Shown here: positions 36,268 through 44,875 of the stretch, in pieces | Numbering within the stretch: position 1 is the first letter of the stretch | How the letters are laid out: the number at the start of each line of letters is the position of its first letter | Assembly (NCBI RefSeq): GCF_014697195.1 | Contig: NZ_JACJRJ010000043.1 | Span: 1-55,751, forward strand | Reading direction: 5' to 3' | Source of the DNA: Cylindrospermum sp. FACHB-282 | GTDB lineage: Bacteria > Cyanobacteriota > Cyanobacteriia > Cyanobacteriales > Nostocaceae | DNA length: 55,751 nt | Notes under the pieces: generated by a model | The model's input: only the letters and a program-made list of their open reading frames with translations | What the model was told of the DNA's origin: nothing | Databases searched by the model: none | Translations under genes and position numbers: made by a program

Positions 36268-37107
36268 TTACTCGTCTTGAGTAAAATATCGGTCAAGAAA
36301 ATTTAAGGCGTGGTTACGGAGTTCAAAATATTCTTTTGAATTTCGCATGGCACTACGATCACGTGGACGATCAAAAGGAACTTCTAAAATTTCTCCTATG
36401 TTAGCAGCTGGCCCATTGGTCATCAAAACGATGCGATCGGACATATAAATTGCTTCGTCTACATCGTGAGTAATCATCATCACTGCTTGACGATGATTTT
36501 CCCAAATATCCAATACCTGGCGCTGCAATTTAGAACGAGTTAGTGCATCCAGTGCCCCAAAAGGTTCATCCATCAATAACATTTTTGGGCGAATTGCCAA
36601 GGCTCTAGCAATACCCACCCGTTGTTTCATACCTCCAGAAATTTCATCGGGATACTTATCGGCTGCCGCTGTTAAGTTTACCATTGCCAAGTGTTCATTT
36701 ACAAGGCTAACTTTTTCAGCACGACTAGCTTTTTTTAGCACTTCATCTACAGCTAATCGGATATTTTCTCGCACAGTTAACCAAGGTAGCAGCGAATAAT
36801 TCTGAAATACCATCATCCTGTCTGCGCCTGGCTTGCGGATTTCTTTTCCATCTAGCCTTACTGAGCCAGAAGTAGATTTTTCAAAACCGCCAATTATTTT
36901 CAGTAGTGTTGACTTGCCACAGCCAGAGTGACCAATGACAGAAATATACTCATCTTCACTAATCGTCAGATTTACACCATTGAGAACGACAAAATCATCT
37001 TTGTCTGGTGTCGGATATGACTTGATCAAATCTTCAATTTCTAAAAATCCATTACGGGTCGTAACTTCTTGATAAGTATCTTCTGTAAATGAGGTATACT
37101 TCATCAT
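36268..37107 (-). CDS. ABC transporter ATPase, NrtD/SsuB/TauB type
   Basis: A 279-residue ATPase of a nitrate/sulfonate/taurine-type importer. Walker A is GHSGCGKST, the Q-loop is VFQNYSLLPW, the signature is ISGGMKQR, Walker B is MLLMDEPFGALD and the H-loop is THD. The ATG at 37107 has GGAG six bases upstream. It is the third gene after the permease and the binding protein, 50 bases downstream of the latter. It energises uptake at the inner membrane. Confidence 0.92.
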   Translation of the reverse strand: MMKYTSFTEDTYQEVTTRNGFLEIEDLIKSYPTPDKDDFVVLNGVNLTISEDEYISVIGHSGCGKSTLLKIIGGFEKSTSGSVRLDGKEIRKPGADRMMVFQNYSLLPWLTVRENIRLAVDEVLKKASRAEKVSLVNEHLAMVNLTAAADKYPDEISGGMKQRVGIARALAIRPKMLLMDEPFGALDALTRSKLQRQVLDIWENHRQAVMMITHDVDEAIYMSDRIVLMTNGPAANIGEILEVPFDRPRDRSAMRNSKEYFELRNHALNFLDRYFTQDE

Positions 37108-37157
37108 CAAATGCTCCGGAAATAAGTTATTTATTAGTCACTATTGGTACTTAACAC

Positions 37158-38600
37158 TTAAGACATGAAGAAGGGAGTAGGCGCATTAGCCCTGATGGTA
37201 AAACTATTGAGATATCCCACTGGATCACTGGGGTCAAATCCTTTCTTATCGATGAATGCTTCTGGATGTTCGACTTTATAATCATTCTTGGGACACTGAA
37301 TTCCCATTTCAGCGGCTATTTCCCGATATAAATCTGTTCTCCAGCCTTTTTCAGCTACTTCATTGGCATTTTTGGGAACAGTCTTGATCTGTCCCCAGCG
37401 AGCTGCTTGGGTCATCAGCCAGATACTTCTGGATCTCCATAAAAATGTCGAGTGTTCTCCTGGCTCTTGGGCAATGTTGCTAGGTATGTCAAAGAAAATT
37501 GTCGTGTCAGCGGCGTTGATAGTGCGGTCTTTGCCATCGAACCCACCATAGTTGTAATTACCAATAATTCCGGGAGCGGTAAACTTGGTCATGGGTGCGC
37601 CTGGCTTTTTGGGTTTTGCACCGGTAAAGGAGCGGCCTGTAATCAGTTCGGCTACTTCTTGGCGGTTTTCCGGTTTGCTGCAATACTGGCAAGCTTCAAT
37701 CATCGCCTTGACTAGGGAACGATAGGTTTTGGGATAGTTGTCGATGAAAGATTCCATCACCGCTAGCAGTCGATCTGGGTGTCCTTCCCAGACTTCTTTT
37801 CCTTGGGCAAAGGTGAAACCAATACCTTCATTACCTGTAATTGCTCTGGTGTTCCAAGGTTCCGCCACCATGTAAGCTTGCATCGCGTCGATTCTCATGT
37901 TGGTGAGCATTTGCGGTGGAGAAACGATGATCACCCGAAATTCCTTCAAGGGATCGACACCAGCGGCGGCGGCTACGTAGCGGACAAAGTATTCGTAAAT
38001 GGCAGAACTCAGCACTACTGCCCAGATTTTCCGTTCTGGGGGTTGCTTGTCAAAGTAGTTCCGAAAATCCCGCCCAAAGGCTTCCAGCGCTCCATCACCA
38101 TACTTTTGTTGGTATTCGTACCAGGGACGTATGCCAAAATTCCACATATCTTTGTTCATCGTCATGGCGTTACCGTGGCGATGAATTACCATAGCTGCAC
38201 ACAGGGGGGCATGGCGTGCGCCTTCAGCACCTACTCTGGCGTTGGTGACGGCACCGGATACTACAGGTGCAGCATCCAGACGACCAAAAATCAGCCCGTC
38301 GCGGGATGTGGCCCAACTGGCTTCTCGACTGAGTTGGACGTTTAAACCATATTTGCGGAAAAAGCCTTTTTTCCAGGCGATCGCAAATGGCGCACAATCA
38401 TTAACAGGCACATAACCAACACTAATGTTGGGTTTTTCTAAGTCTTGGGGTCTAACTACTGGTTCCACAGCTAAGGCTTGTTCAGTTAGTCCTTTAACAG
38501 ACTTATCTCCTGAAATTCCACAGGAAGAGAGAGCCATTCCCGCTGTCGCTACTCCTATTCCCTGAATAAAATCTCGTCGAGTCCAATTATTTTCATTCAT
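37158..38600 (-). CDS. ABC transporter substrate-binding protein, NrtA/CmpA-like
   Basis: A 480-residue binding protein. It has a twin-arginine start TRRDFIQG (Arg8, Arg9) and a lipobox LSSC (Cys27), so it is probably exported folded and anchored as a lipoprotein. The mature part follows the NrtA/CmpA/SsuA fold (VGYVPVNDCAPFAIAWKKGFF, then SAVVSG-like and PWNTRAI motifs). The nitrate- or bicarbonate-binding residues cannot be confirmed by eye. Its setting under a c-di-AMP riboswitch argues for an osmolyte or other small ligand. 150 bases after the permease. Confidence 0.87.
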   Translation of the reverse strand: MNENNWTRRDFIQGIGVATAGMALSSCGISGDKSVKGLTEQALAVEPVVRPQDLEKPNISVGYVPVNDCAPFAIAWKKGFFRKYGLNVQLSREASWATSRDGLIFGRLDAAPVVSGAVTNARVGAEGARHAPLCAAMVIHRHGNAMTMNKDMWNFGIRPWYEYQQKYGDGALEAFGRDFRNYFDKQPPERKIWAVVLSSAIYEYFVRYVAAAAGVDPLKEFRVIIVSPPQMLTNMRIDAMQAYMVAEPWNTRAITGNEGIGFTFAQGKEVWEGHPDRLLAVMESFIDNYPKTYRSLVKAMIEACQYCSKPENRQEVAELITGRSFTGAKPKKPGAPMTKFTAPGIIGNYNYGGFDGKDRTINAADTTIFFDIPSNIAQEPGEHSTFLWRSRSIWLMTQAARWGQIKTVPKNANEVAEKGWRTDLYREIAAEMGIQCPKNDYKVEHPEAFIDKKGFDPSDPVGYLNSFTIRANAPTPFFMS

Positions 38601-38750
38601 GGTTATAGCTATTGTTTATTGATAAATAGGCTCGCGCCCAATATGGTTCGGATAAGATACCCCACGGGTTGACCCCCTTTTAAAGGAGGCAATTGAAGCA
38701 TATAGCCCCCCAAGCCTTGGAGGGATTATCTTGCCATCAGGCAAATTTTG

Positions 38751-39602
38751 TTAGTTAGAAGTTTTCGGACGGTGGGTAACTAATTCTTCAATTTTCCCCA
38801 CAGCAAAATCCAGAATTAACCCTGTTACGCCAATTATCAACACAGCAAGAAAGACTGAACTAAGATTTAAACGGCTCCATTCATCCCAGACAAAAAAGCC
38901 GATTCCCACACCGCCGGTGAGCATTTCTACGGCGACGATTACCAACCAAGCAATTCCTAAACTAATTCGCAAACCTGTAAAAATATATGGCAAACTCGCT
39001 GGCCAAATAATTTTAGTAATCCGTCGCCAACGGGGCATTTCTAACACCCGTGCCACATCTAAATAATCTTGAGAAACGCTAGAAACTCCCAAAGCAGTAT
39101 TAATAATTGTCGGCCAAAGGGAAGTAATGAAGATCACAAAAATAGCTGAAGGGTCTGCTAAATTGAAAATGGCTAAAGATATCGGCAACCAAGCTAGGGG
39201 CGATACGGGTTTAAAAATCTGAATAATTGGATTGAAAGCTAGCATTGCCTGTCTAGACATACCAATGCAGAATCCCAGGGGAATAGCAACTACTGCACCC
39301 AACAGAAACCCCACCAATACCCGCCGCAAACTTGCTATTAATAACCAACCAATTCCCAAGTCTCCCGGGCCTCGTTCGTAAAACGGGTTTAAAATGTAGT
39401 CCAGATTAGCAATTAGAGCTTCTGGTGGAGTGGGCATTACATCGTGGTTAACAAGTGCTACCACCCACCACAACAAAATTATTCCCAAAAATCCTAAGAC
39501 AGGCAATAAGAAGACATCCCGGAAAATCACAGGTTTTGCCTTTTTCCATGCAAACTGCCCAGCAACCGCCACGATTGCAGCTAAATTTAGTTGAAATACC
39601 AT
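38751..39602 (-). CDS. ABC transporter permease, NrtB/SsuC-like
   Basis: A 283-residue permease with six or so transmembrane helices and the EAA-like loop SVSQDYLDVARVLEMPRW facing the ATPase. First gene of the permease, binding protein, ATPase cluster, and GAGG lies about seven bases before the start. The leader upstream contains a c-di-AMP riboswitch-like element. The 150-base gap that follows contains two GC-rich hairpins made of CCTCC/GGAGG-type dispersed repeats. Confidence 0.9.
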   Translation of the reverse strand: MVFQLNLAAIVAVAGQFAWKKAKPVIFRDVFLLPVLGFLGIILLWWVVALVNHDVMPTPPEALIANLDYILNPFYERGPGDLGIGWLLIASLRRVLVGFLLGAVVAIPLGFCIGMSRQAMLAFNPIIQIFKPVSPLAWLPISLAIFNLADPSAIFVIFITSLWPTIINTALGVSSVSQDYLDVARVLEMPRWRRITKIIWPASLPYIFTGLRISLGIAWLVIVAVEMLTGGVGIGFFVWDEWSRLNLSSVFLAVLIIGVTGLILDFAVGKIEELVTHRPKTSN

Positions 39603-39701
39603 TTACAACCTCAACAGATCTAAGCGCGGGTACAAAAAAGCCTAACAGTACGAGCGTTGGACACTGATGAGATCGGAATATTTAAAAAATACCGTCTCTT
39701 C

Positions 39702-39898
39702 AGTCTCCCCTCAATGCTTACGAAGTTAGCTGACGGGCTAGGGCTGAGAGATGCCCCTCTCTTGAGAATGGTGAGTCTGATACTTCCTAACTCCTCAATC
39801 TTGACTCTTAACTTGCCACTTTCTGAGAGATACGCCCCACACACAATTGGGTTCCTCCGCTCCAGTGCTACGCAATGCACTGGATTAAGCTGACTAAC
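39702..39898 (-). promoter_or_regulatory. c-di-AMP riboswitch (ydaO-yuaA class), upstream of the ABC operon
   Basis: On the minus strand: GTCAGCTTAATC, a stem-loop arm, AGCGGAGGAACCC, TGGGGCGTATCTCTCAGA, a second arm, then GAGGGGCATCTCTCAGCC, TAGCCCGTCAGCTAACT (complement of 39724-39740) and CGTAAGC. The GGAGGAACCC, GUCAGCUAAC..CGUAAGC and pseudo-twofold repeat layout is that of c-di-AMP riboswitches. About 100 bases separate it from the permease start. That space holds a weak hairpin (CCAAC..GTTAGG) and TTTTTT, compatible with an intrinsic terminator. These RNAs usually turn genes off when c-di-AMP binds. Confidence 0.82.
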
Positions 39899-40327
39899 TC
39901 TAAAGATGGATAATAACACACAAACTATAACATTATATAAGCTGTAAAAACATCTGCATCAATGATAATTTTTATTTACTTCAATACCATAACTTAGTAA
40001 TTATTGTAAGTTTTCGGTAATCAGTAAAGGCTATACATCCGGTTGTCCTGTGAGTGAATCTCTAGTCATAGTATAGATACATATACTCTATATACATAGA
40101 GAGCAAGCAAGCATTAAATAAATTTACCTAAGTATGATTTTTAACTATATAATCTGTATTATCTAAGAATACTTAATTCGTGGCTAGTCAGTTCAGCAGG
40201 CTGATCTATAGATACAATCTATTTCGTTCGGTGAAATATCTCAATAGTTTTGGGAGTAAATTCCAGTACTTGCTAAACTAATTACATATACAATCTGATT
40301 CAGATACTACTCAGCAAAGTTAAGATA
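39899..40327. other. Divergent intergenic region, no gene seen
   Basis: 429 bases between the riboswitch leader and the histidine kinase. It is AT-rich and holds the promoters of both directions. The only structure I see is CTCTATATACATAGAG near 40090-40105, a 6-bp perfect stem. No reading frame with coding character. Confidence 0.5.
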
Positions 40328-41515
40328 ATGGATTTTAGTCACCTACTGGCTGAAAAAATTGATACCATTCTAGATAAATGGGTGGTAGCAGTTCGCAAAG
40401 ATCGGCGGATTGAAAGTGCTGATGACCTATCCTACGGCGCGATTAAAGATCACATTCCTGATGTGTTGAAAGCAATGGTCACTGTGCTTTCAACAACTCA
40501 GGGTAATGATATTCGTTCGATAGTGACCGCCAGCTGGGAACATGGAGCTATTCGAGCTATACAAGGCTTTGACCCAGAAGAAATTGCTAGGGAATATCAT
40601 CAGTTACGAATGGTAATATTTGACGCTATTGAAGTAGATTTATTGCAGGGAACACCAACAGAAATCATTCGTGCTACGAGATTGATTAATGCTGTGGTCG
40701 ATGAAGCGATCGCTCTGTGTTTTAATAGTTATGTTAAAGAACGTTTAAGAGAATTAGAGCATCTGCATTCCTCACTGACGCTGCACAATGAGGAACTGAC
40801 TCGCTTAATTAACGCTAATCGAGAGCATCTTTCTTACCTAGCTCATGATTTGAAACATCCTCTATCTTCAATTATTGGTTACTCCGATTTGTTTTTACGG
40901 GAACAACGCAAAAAAGTCGGAGGAAAAGAAAACTATGCCAATGTAGAACATATTGAGCGTGTACTACGCAATGGTAGACACTTACTCCACCTGATCAATG
41001 ATTTACTAGAAATGTCACGTTTTGATACGGGGAAGATCAAACTCGAACTAGTACCGACAGATGTATGTGAATTAATAAATAATGTATATCAAATTTTGGA
41101 GCCTTTAGCCACGGAGAAAAATTTACAAATCGTGGTGGATTGTGTCCGTACTCCCAAACCGATAATCACAGATTCTTTTCAATTACAACAAATTGTTACA
41201 AATCTTGTGAGTAATGCGATTCGCTATACAGAATCGGGAACTATTAAGATAGTATCTCAAGTGTTGGATAATGACAAATGGGCGATCGCAGTTTCTGACA
41301 CCGGCATTGGTATTGTACCAGAAGACCAAGAGCAGATTTTTGAACCCTACTTTCGCGCCAAGTCTTACCTTCCTGACAGCACTGGCTTAGGTTTGGCGAT
41401 AGTTTCGCGATTGGTAAAACTCTTGCAAGGAGAAGTTAAACTGGTGTCTCAGGTGGGGGTTGGTTCTAGTTTCACCGTGATTTTGCCTTTGCAATTGGAG
41501 ATAACCGAAAGTTGA
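40328..41515 (+). CDS. Sensor histidine kinase with RsbRD-like N-terminal domain
   Basis: A 395-residue soluble kinase. Residues 1-145 form an all-helical RsbRD_N-like domain (LAEKIDTILDKWVVAVR start), and a coiled coil links it to HisKA with His173 in LAHDLKHPLS. The HATPase domain has the N box QIVTNLVSNAIRYTES, the G1 box DTGIGI and the G2 box GLGLAIV. No transmembrane segment, so it senses an internal signal. No response regulator lies next to it. Its targets are unknown. Confidence 0.88.
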   Translation: MDFSHLLAEKIDTILDKWVVAVRKDRRIESADDLSYGAIKDHIPDVLKAMVTVLSTTQGNDIRSIVTASWEHGAIRAIQGFDPEEIAREYHQLRMVIFDAIEVDLLQGTPTEIIRATRLINAVVDEAIALCFNSYVKERLRELEHLHSSLTLHNEELTRLINANREHLSYLAHDLKHPLSSIIGYSDLFLREQRKKVGGKENYANVEHIERVLRNGRHLLHLINDLLEMSRFDTGKIKLELVPTDVCELINNVYQILEPLATEKNLQIVVDCVRTPKPIITDSFQLQQIVTNLVSNAIRYTESGTIKIVSQVLDNDKWAIAVSDTGIGIVPEDQEQIFEPYFRAKSYLPDSTGLGLAIVSRLVKLLQGEVKLVSQVGVGSSFTVILPLQLEITES

Positions 41516-41640
41516 TTTCGCGCACCAGCGAAGCGTATCCCTTCGGGACACTATGGCTAACGCCACGCTCCGCGAACGTGAACGCGGAGCGTGCCGGAGG
41601 CTCTAGCACGAAGTGCGTTAGGCGCAAAGACACGAAGAAG
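41516..41640. repeat. GC-rich dispersed repeat with stem-loop
   Basis: Nostoc-type repeat cluster between the kinase and rnc. CACGCTCCGCG/CGCGGAGCGTG (41564-41593) is a perfect 11-bp stem with an 8-base loop, followed by GCACGAAGTGC (4-bp stem). Fragments of the same family lie near 34440-34460. The stem may also end the kinase transcript. Confidence 0.7.
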
Positions 41641-41675
41641 AACTTTACACCTTTGCGTGAGATGCAACATCATCT

Positions 41676-42359
41676 CTACAACAAACCTTTCTTTTTTAAT
41701 TTAGCTAGCGCATCTTCAGCAGCGGCTTTTTCAGCTTCTTTTTTATTGCGTCCTTTACCTTCACCGTATTCTTTTCCATCTACCACAACTTTAGCTACGA
41801 ATTCTGGCGCGTGAGAAGGGCCACCTATTTGTTCTGTCTCATATATTGGGGGATTTGGGGTAACATTACGTTGCACCCATTCTTGAAAGCGGTTTTTTGA
41901 GTCTACATTAGAGCGAGACACAACAATTTTTTCTGATATGGAATCAAATAGCGGTTCTATAATTGCGCGAACTGCTTCAATATTGGAATTGTTATCTAAA
42001 TAGTAAGCACCGAGAACTGCTTCAAAGGTGCTGCTGAGTAAATTAGGATTTTGATATCCTCCATCTCGAATTGCGCCTTGTCCTAAACGCATCCGAAAGT
42101 CTAAACCCACCTCAATAGCAAACCTTGCTAATTGCTTTTCATCTACTAATGCAGAACGGCGACGAGTTAATTCATCTTCTCCCTTTTCCGGGTGACGTTT
42201 ATAGAGATATTCACCGCTTAAGAAATTTAGGATAGCATCACCAAGAAACTCTAGGCGTTCGTTGTGTTCCCCTTCTCCTGGGTGTTCGTTGACATAAGAA
42301 CGGTGGGTGAGTGCTTGGCGGAGAAGTTTTTCATTTTTGAATGTGAGAAGTTTGTGCAT
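41676..42359 (-). CDS. rnc: Ribonuclease III
   Basis: A 227-residue double-stranded RNA endonuclease. The catalytic signature ERLEFLGDA (34-42) is intact, as is the later GxxFEA.LGAYYLD region with its acidic residues. A double-stranded RNA binding domain covers roughly residues 150-227 (NRFQEWVQR, GEGKGRNKKEAEKAAAEDALAKL). It processes rRNA and structured mRNA. Cyanobacteria often have more than one homologue. Downstream of the NYN gene on the same strand with a 136-base gap. Confidence 0.92.
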   Translation of the reverse strand: MHKLLTFKNEKLLRQALTHRSYVNEHPGEGEHNERLEFLGDAILNFLSGEYLYKRHPEKGEDELTRRRSALVDEKQLARFAIEVGLDFRMRLGQGAIRDGGYQNPNLLSSTFEAVLGAYYLDNNSNIEAVRAIIEPLFDSISEKIVVSRSNVDSKNRFQEWVQRNVTPNPPIYETEQIGGPSHAPEFVAKVVVDGKEYGEGKGRNKKEAEKAAAEDALAKLKKKGLL

Positions 42360-42495
42360 TTTTATCTTTTGTCTTGTAGCGGAAATTAACTATTATCATC
42401 AAAAATCAAAAAACCGCAAGGTGCGGTAGTTTTGTTAAATCCCAGTTAATTAATATAACTGGATTTTATAAGCAAATTCAGGCAGCTAGTTTATG

Positions 42496-43266
42496 TTACT
42501 CTATTAAACGCAATTCCTGATTTTGCCTTTGGATTCTACCTAAATTTATAGCAGAATCAACAAACTTACCAAAGCTCTTAAATTTCTTCCCATCAGGTGT
42601 AGAGATAGAAAAAACACCCTGATATTTGGGAAATAGTTGACGCATCAATGTGTTAATGTAGCCTAATCCTGTACGCTTGCCTAGTTTCAGAGCAGTTGTA
42701 ATAGCTTCAATTAGATATCCCACAGCCTCATTGTAACTAATTTGCATCTCGTTGACAGTGGTTTGAGGTTGAGTTTTTCCCCCAACTAATTTTGGTAAAT
42801 CGTCTATAAAGTAAAACTCATCAGCACGTTCTTTCAGCTTTTGTTTTACTTGACCTATTTGACTAAAGATTATGAAAATCTTACCCAGCTTTTGCCCATT
42901 ATTAACTAATTTTACAAAGTCTCCATCTCCTGATACTAGAATAACTATATCTGGAGATACGTTACTGTCAATATCCTCTAGATAATCAGCCATCAATTGA
43001 TTATCTGCGCTATTTTTGAGAGAACAGGGAACATCAATACATTTACAACCAATACTATCTAGATAATCCATTGCAGCAGATTGATCTTTGCAATGCGAAT
43101 TATAGTAGACCTTTATGCTAATTAAATCGCCCTTGGATTTGGCAAATTCCAGTAATAGCTTGGCTGTCTCTATATCTAATCTAGCATTCTGATAATCAAC
43201 ATAGATGAAAACCTTTAGTTGCTGTTGGCTGGTGTGTTCGTTTGAGGATTGATTAAGGTCTGACAT
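42496..43266 (-). CDS. NYN-domain protein with OST-HTH/LOTUS-like C-terminus
   Basis: A 256-residue protein. The NYN (PIN-like) nuclease domain spans residues 15-150: the first Asp lies in FIYVDYQN, others in DNQLMADYLED, and the last pair in VSGDGDF, all consistent with a metal-dependent RNase core. The C-terminal 85 residues (LIEAITTALKLGKRTGLGYINTLM..) resemble the OST-HTH/LOTUS fold that accompanies NYN domains. Presumably acts on RNA. Adjacent to rnc, same strand. Confidence 0.82.
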   Translation of the reverse strand: MSDLNQSSNEHTSQQQLKVFIYVDYQNARLDIETAKLLLEFAKSKGDLISIKVYYNSHCKDQSAAMDYLDSIGCKCIDVPCSLKNSADNQLMADYLEDIDSNVSPDIVILVSGDGDFVKLVNNGQKLGKIFIIFSQIGQVKQKLKERADEFYFIDDLPKLVGGKTQPQTTVNEMQISYNEAVGYLIEAITTALKLGKRTGLGYINTLMRQLFPKYQGVFSISTPDGKKFKSFGKFVDSAINLGRIQRQNQELRLIE

Positions 43267-43411
43267 TTTAATGCATCCAGTTTTTTTTTGAACTGGACAG
43301 CTTCAACAAATCACACATCTAGCAGCAGCCTAGATTTATCAAAGGGATTTATACTCAAAAAGTATTTCCCTTTTCGCTAGGCTCTCTTTTTGCAAATCTA
43401 ATTGATTTCTA

Positions 43412-43690
43412 GTCTAAGAACGTAGAATCCACGGCTTACTGCTAAGTATCGCGTTATTCATTCCCCTGAACATTCACCTAAATATCTAGTCTTCCCGCTG
43501 ATAAGCTGACGCGCATCTAAATTTAATATTTTGCAGCCTAAAGTCCTTGCAGCAAGGCTTTTGGGCAAAAGAATTAAGTGCGTAACAGCTTAGTCTAGTC
43601 AATGATTTGACGCGACATCAGGCTGAATGTTCAGCCGAAGGAATAACGCGATACCTGGTAGTAAGCCGGGGATTCTACGTCGTCTTAGAC
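43412..43690. mobile_element. MITE-like inverted repeat element
   Basis: GTCTAAGA..CGTAGAATCC...CGGCTTACT...GTATCGCGTTATTC at the left (43412-43459) recurs inverted at the right (43640-43690) with few mismatches, and the similarity runs about 65 bases inward (CTGAACATTCA). An inner hairpin (43535-43566) lies between. It carries no transposase frame, so it would need a helper in trans. The target-site duplication is not obvious. The family is not identified. Confidence 0.65.
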
Positions 43691-43840
43691 AACAATCAAT
43701 TTTTGCACTTGTCGAGTTTTGCTTTAGAGTGCAGTTATCTCGCTGTCCTTAAATATACACTGGCATAGCTTAAAATATATGTCAAGCATTTTGTTTATTA
43801 ATAACTGTAAAGCAGATGCCCTCATACCGATAAATTTTCA

Positions 43841-43939
43841 GGGACTTCCAATTAAAAAATATCCAATAGGTAGGGACACAGCAATGCTGTGTCCCTACAA
43901 GTCTATGATTACTGGATAATTTATTTTTTGGTATTCCCT
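43841..43939. mobile_element. Palindromic MITE-like repeat with GTAGGGACACAGCA core
   Basis: The core GTAGGGACACAGCA (43870-43883) pairs perfectly with TGCTGTGTCCCTAC (43885-43898) around one base. Outer arms GGGA.T.CCAA..AAATATCCA (43841-) and the inverted TGGATAATTTATTTTTTGG (-43939) also match imperfectly. This cyanobacterial interspersed repeat type is common. The rest of the 800-base gap 43267-44067 holds the larger MITE and a GATCCCCGA/TCGGG stem at 44033-44056. Confidence 0.72.
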
Positions 43940-44067
43940 AAGAATTTAGCTTTGGTGGAAACACCTGACTCAAATCAAGGGACAAATTAGGGAAACGAGG
44001 TAAAACAATCCTAAGTGATTCGTGACAAACTAGATCCCCGATTTTTTTGAGAAGTCGGGTTTCTCGC

Positions 44068-44763
44068 TCACAGATTATTGATATCAATGCCTTTGGCTTG
44101 CAATTTCGCTAATAAGTCTTGATAATTTTGATGTTCTTGTTCCGCACGTTGATATTCCTGTTCTGCACGTTGATGTTCTTGTTCTGCGCGTTGGTTTAAT
44201 TCTAGAGAGGTGAGAAACTTTCGTTCATCAGGATAATAAATTTCTAATGTATCTGATGTTAACTCAAAACGTATATTTAAACGCGGACTTACCCAACAAT
44301 TAATTTCTTCAATTTCTTCTAACCATTCTTGTTCACGAATAAATCCGGTTAACTCAATTGTTTCTGGATTATATATATAATATTCTTCTACTCCATAACG
44401 TTGATAAAAAAGCATTTTTTTAGCCATTTCCTGGCTGCGATTCCCTGGAGATAGGATTTCAAATACTACCTGTGGAGGAATATTATTTTCTTGCCATTGT
44501 TTGTAAGAACCTCGTCTACCTTTCGGTCTACCAAATATGACCATTACATCAGGTGCTTGGCGGATTTTTGCACTTCCTTCTACAGGATACCAAAGTAAAT
44601 CACCTGCTATAAATACATCATTGGCGGATGCAAATAATATTTCTAAGTTTTCTTTAATTTTGACTATCCATTCATAGTGTTCTGTATTATCTGCCATTGG
44701 GTTTCCATCACTATCAGGATAGATGATTTCTGGTTTGGTTTCTGGTGTAAGTTGCTGTACCAT
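44068..44763 (-). CDS. Uma2 family protein with EYQRAEQEH repeats
   Basis: A 231-residue Uma2 (DUF820) nuclease-fold protein. Active-site-like residues: Asp in APDVMVIFG, Glu in VVFEILSPGNRS, Lys in AKKMLFYQRYG. The tail carries three near-identical QRAEQEHQRAEQEYQ units predicted to form a coiled coil. The ATG at 44763 has GGAGG eight bases upstream and beats an in-frame ATG ten codons earlier. Paired with another Uma2 gene 112 bases upstream on the same strand. Confidence 0.87.
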   Translation of the reverse strand: MVQQLTPETKPEIIYPDSDGNPMADNTEHYEWIVKIKENLEILFASANDVFIAGDLLWYPVEGSAKIRQAPDVMVIFGRPKGRRGSYKQWQENNIPPQVVFEILSPGNRSQEMAKKMLFYQRYGVEEYYIYNPETIELTGFIREQEWLEEIEEINCWVSPRLNIRFELTSDTLEIYYPDERKFLTSLELNQRAEQEHQRAEQEYQRAEQEHQNYQDLLAKLQAKGIDINNL

Positions 44764-44875
44764 ATATGTACCTCCAATTTTGGGGAGTGGCACTGATGAA
44801 CCTATTAATAATTATCTAGAAGTTCCAAATTATGGGTGAGAGGTTATATCCCGATTTATTTGATAACTTGAGAAT

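Noticed and set aside
37779-38345. 188-codon plus-strand frame inside the binding-protein gene.
   Set aside because: Antisense shadow of a well-supported gene; no ribosome binding site or recognisable motif.
39741-39760. GGGCTGAGAGATGCCCC on the plus strand recalls the CUGAGA box of a TPP riboswitch.
   Set aside because: The minus strand carries a fuller c-di-AMP riboswitch layout with a second copy nearby. No thi gene lies downstream on the plus strand.
39702-39898. Possible guanidine-I (ykkC) riboswitch, since such RNAs precede NrtA-like importers.
   Set aside because: The GGAGGAACC, GUCAGCUAAC and CGUAAGC blocks fit ydaO-yuaA and not the ykkC consensus.
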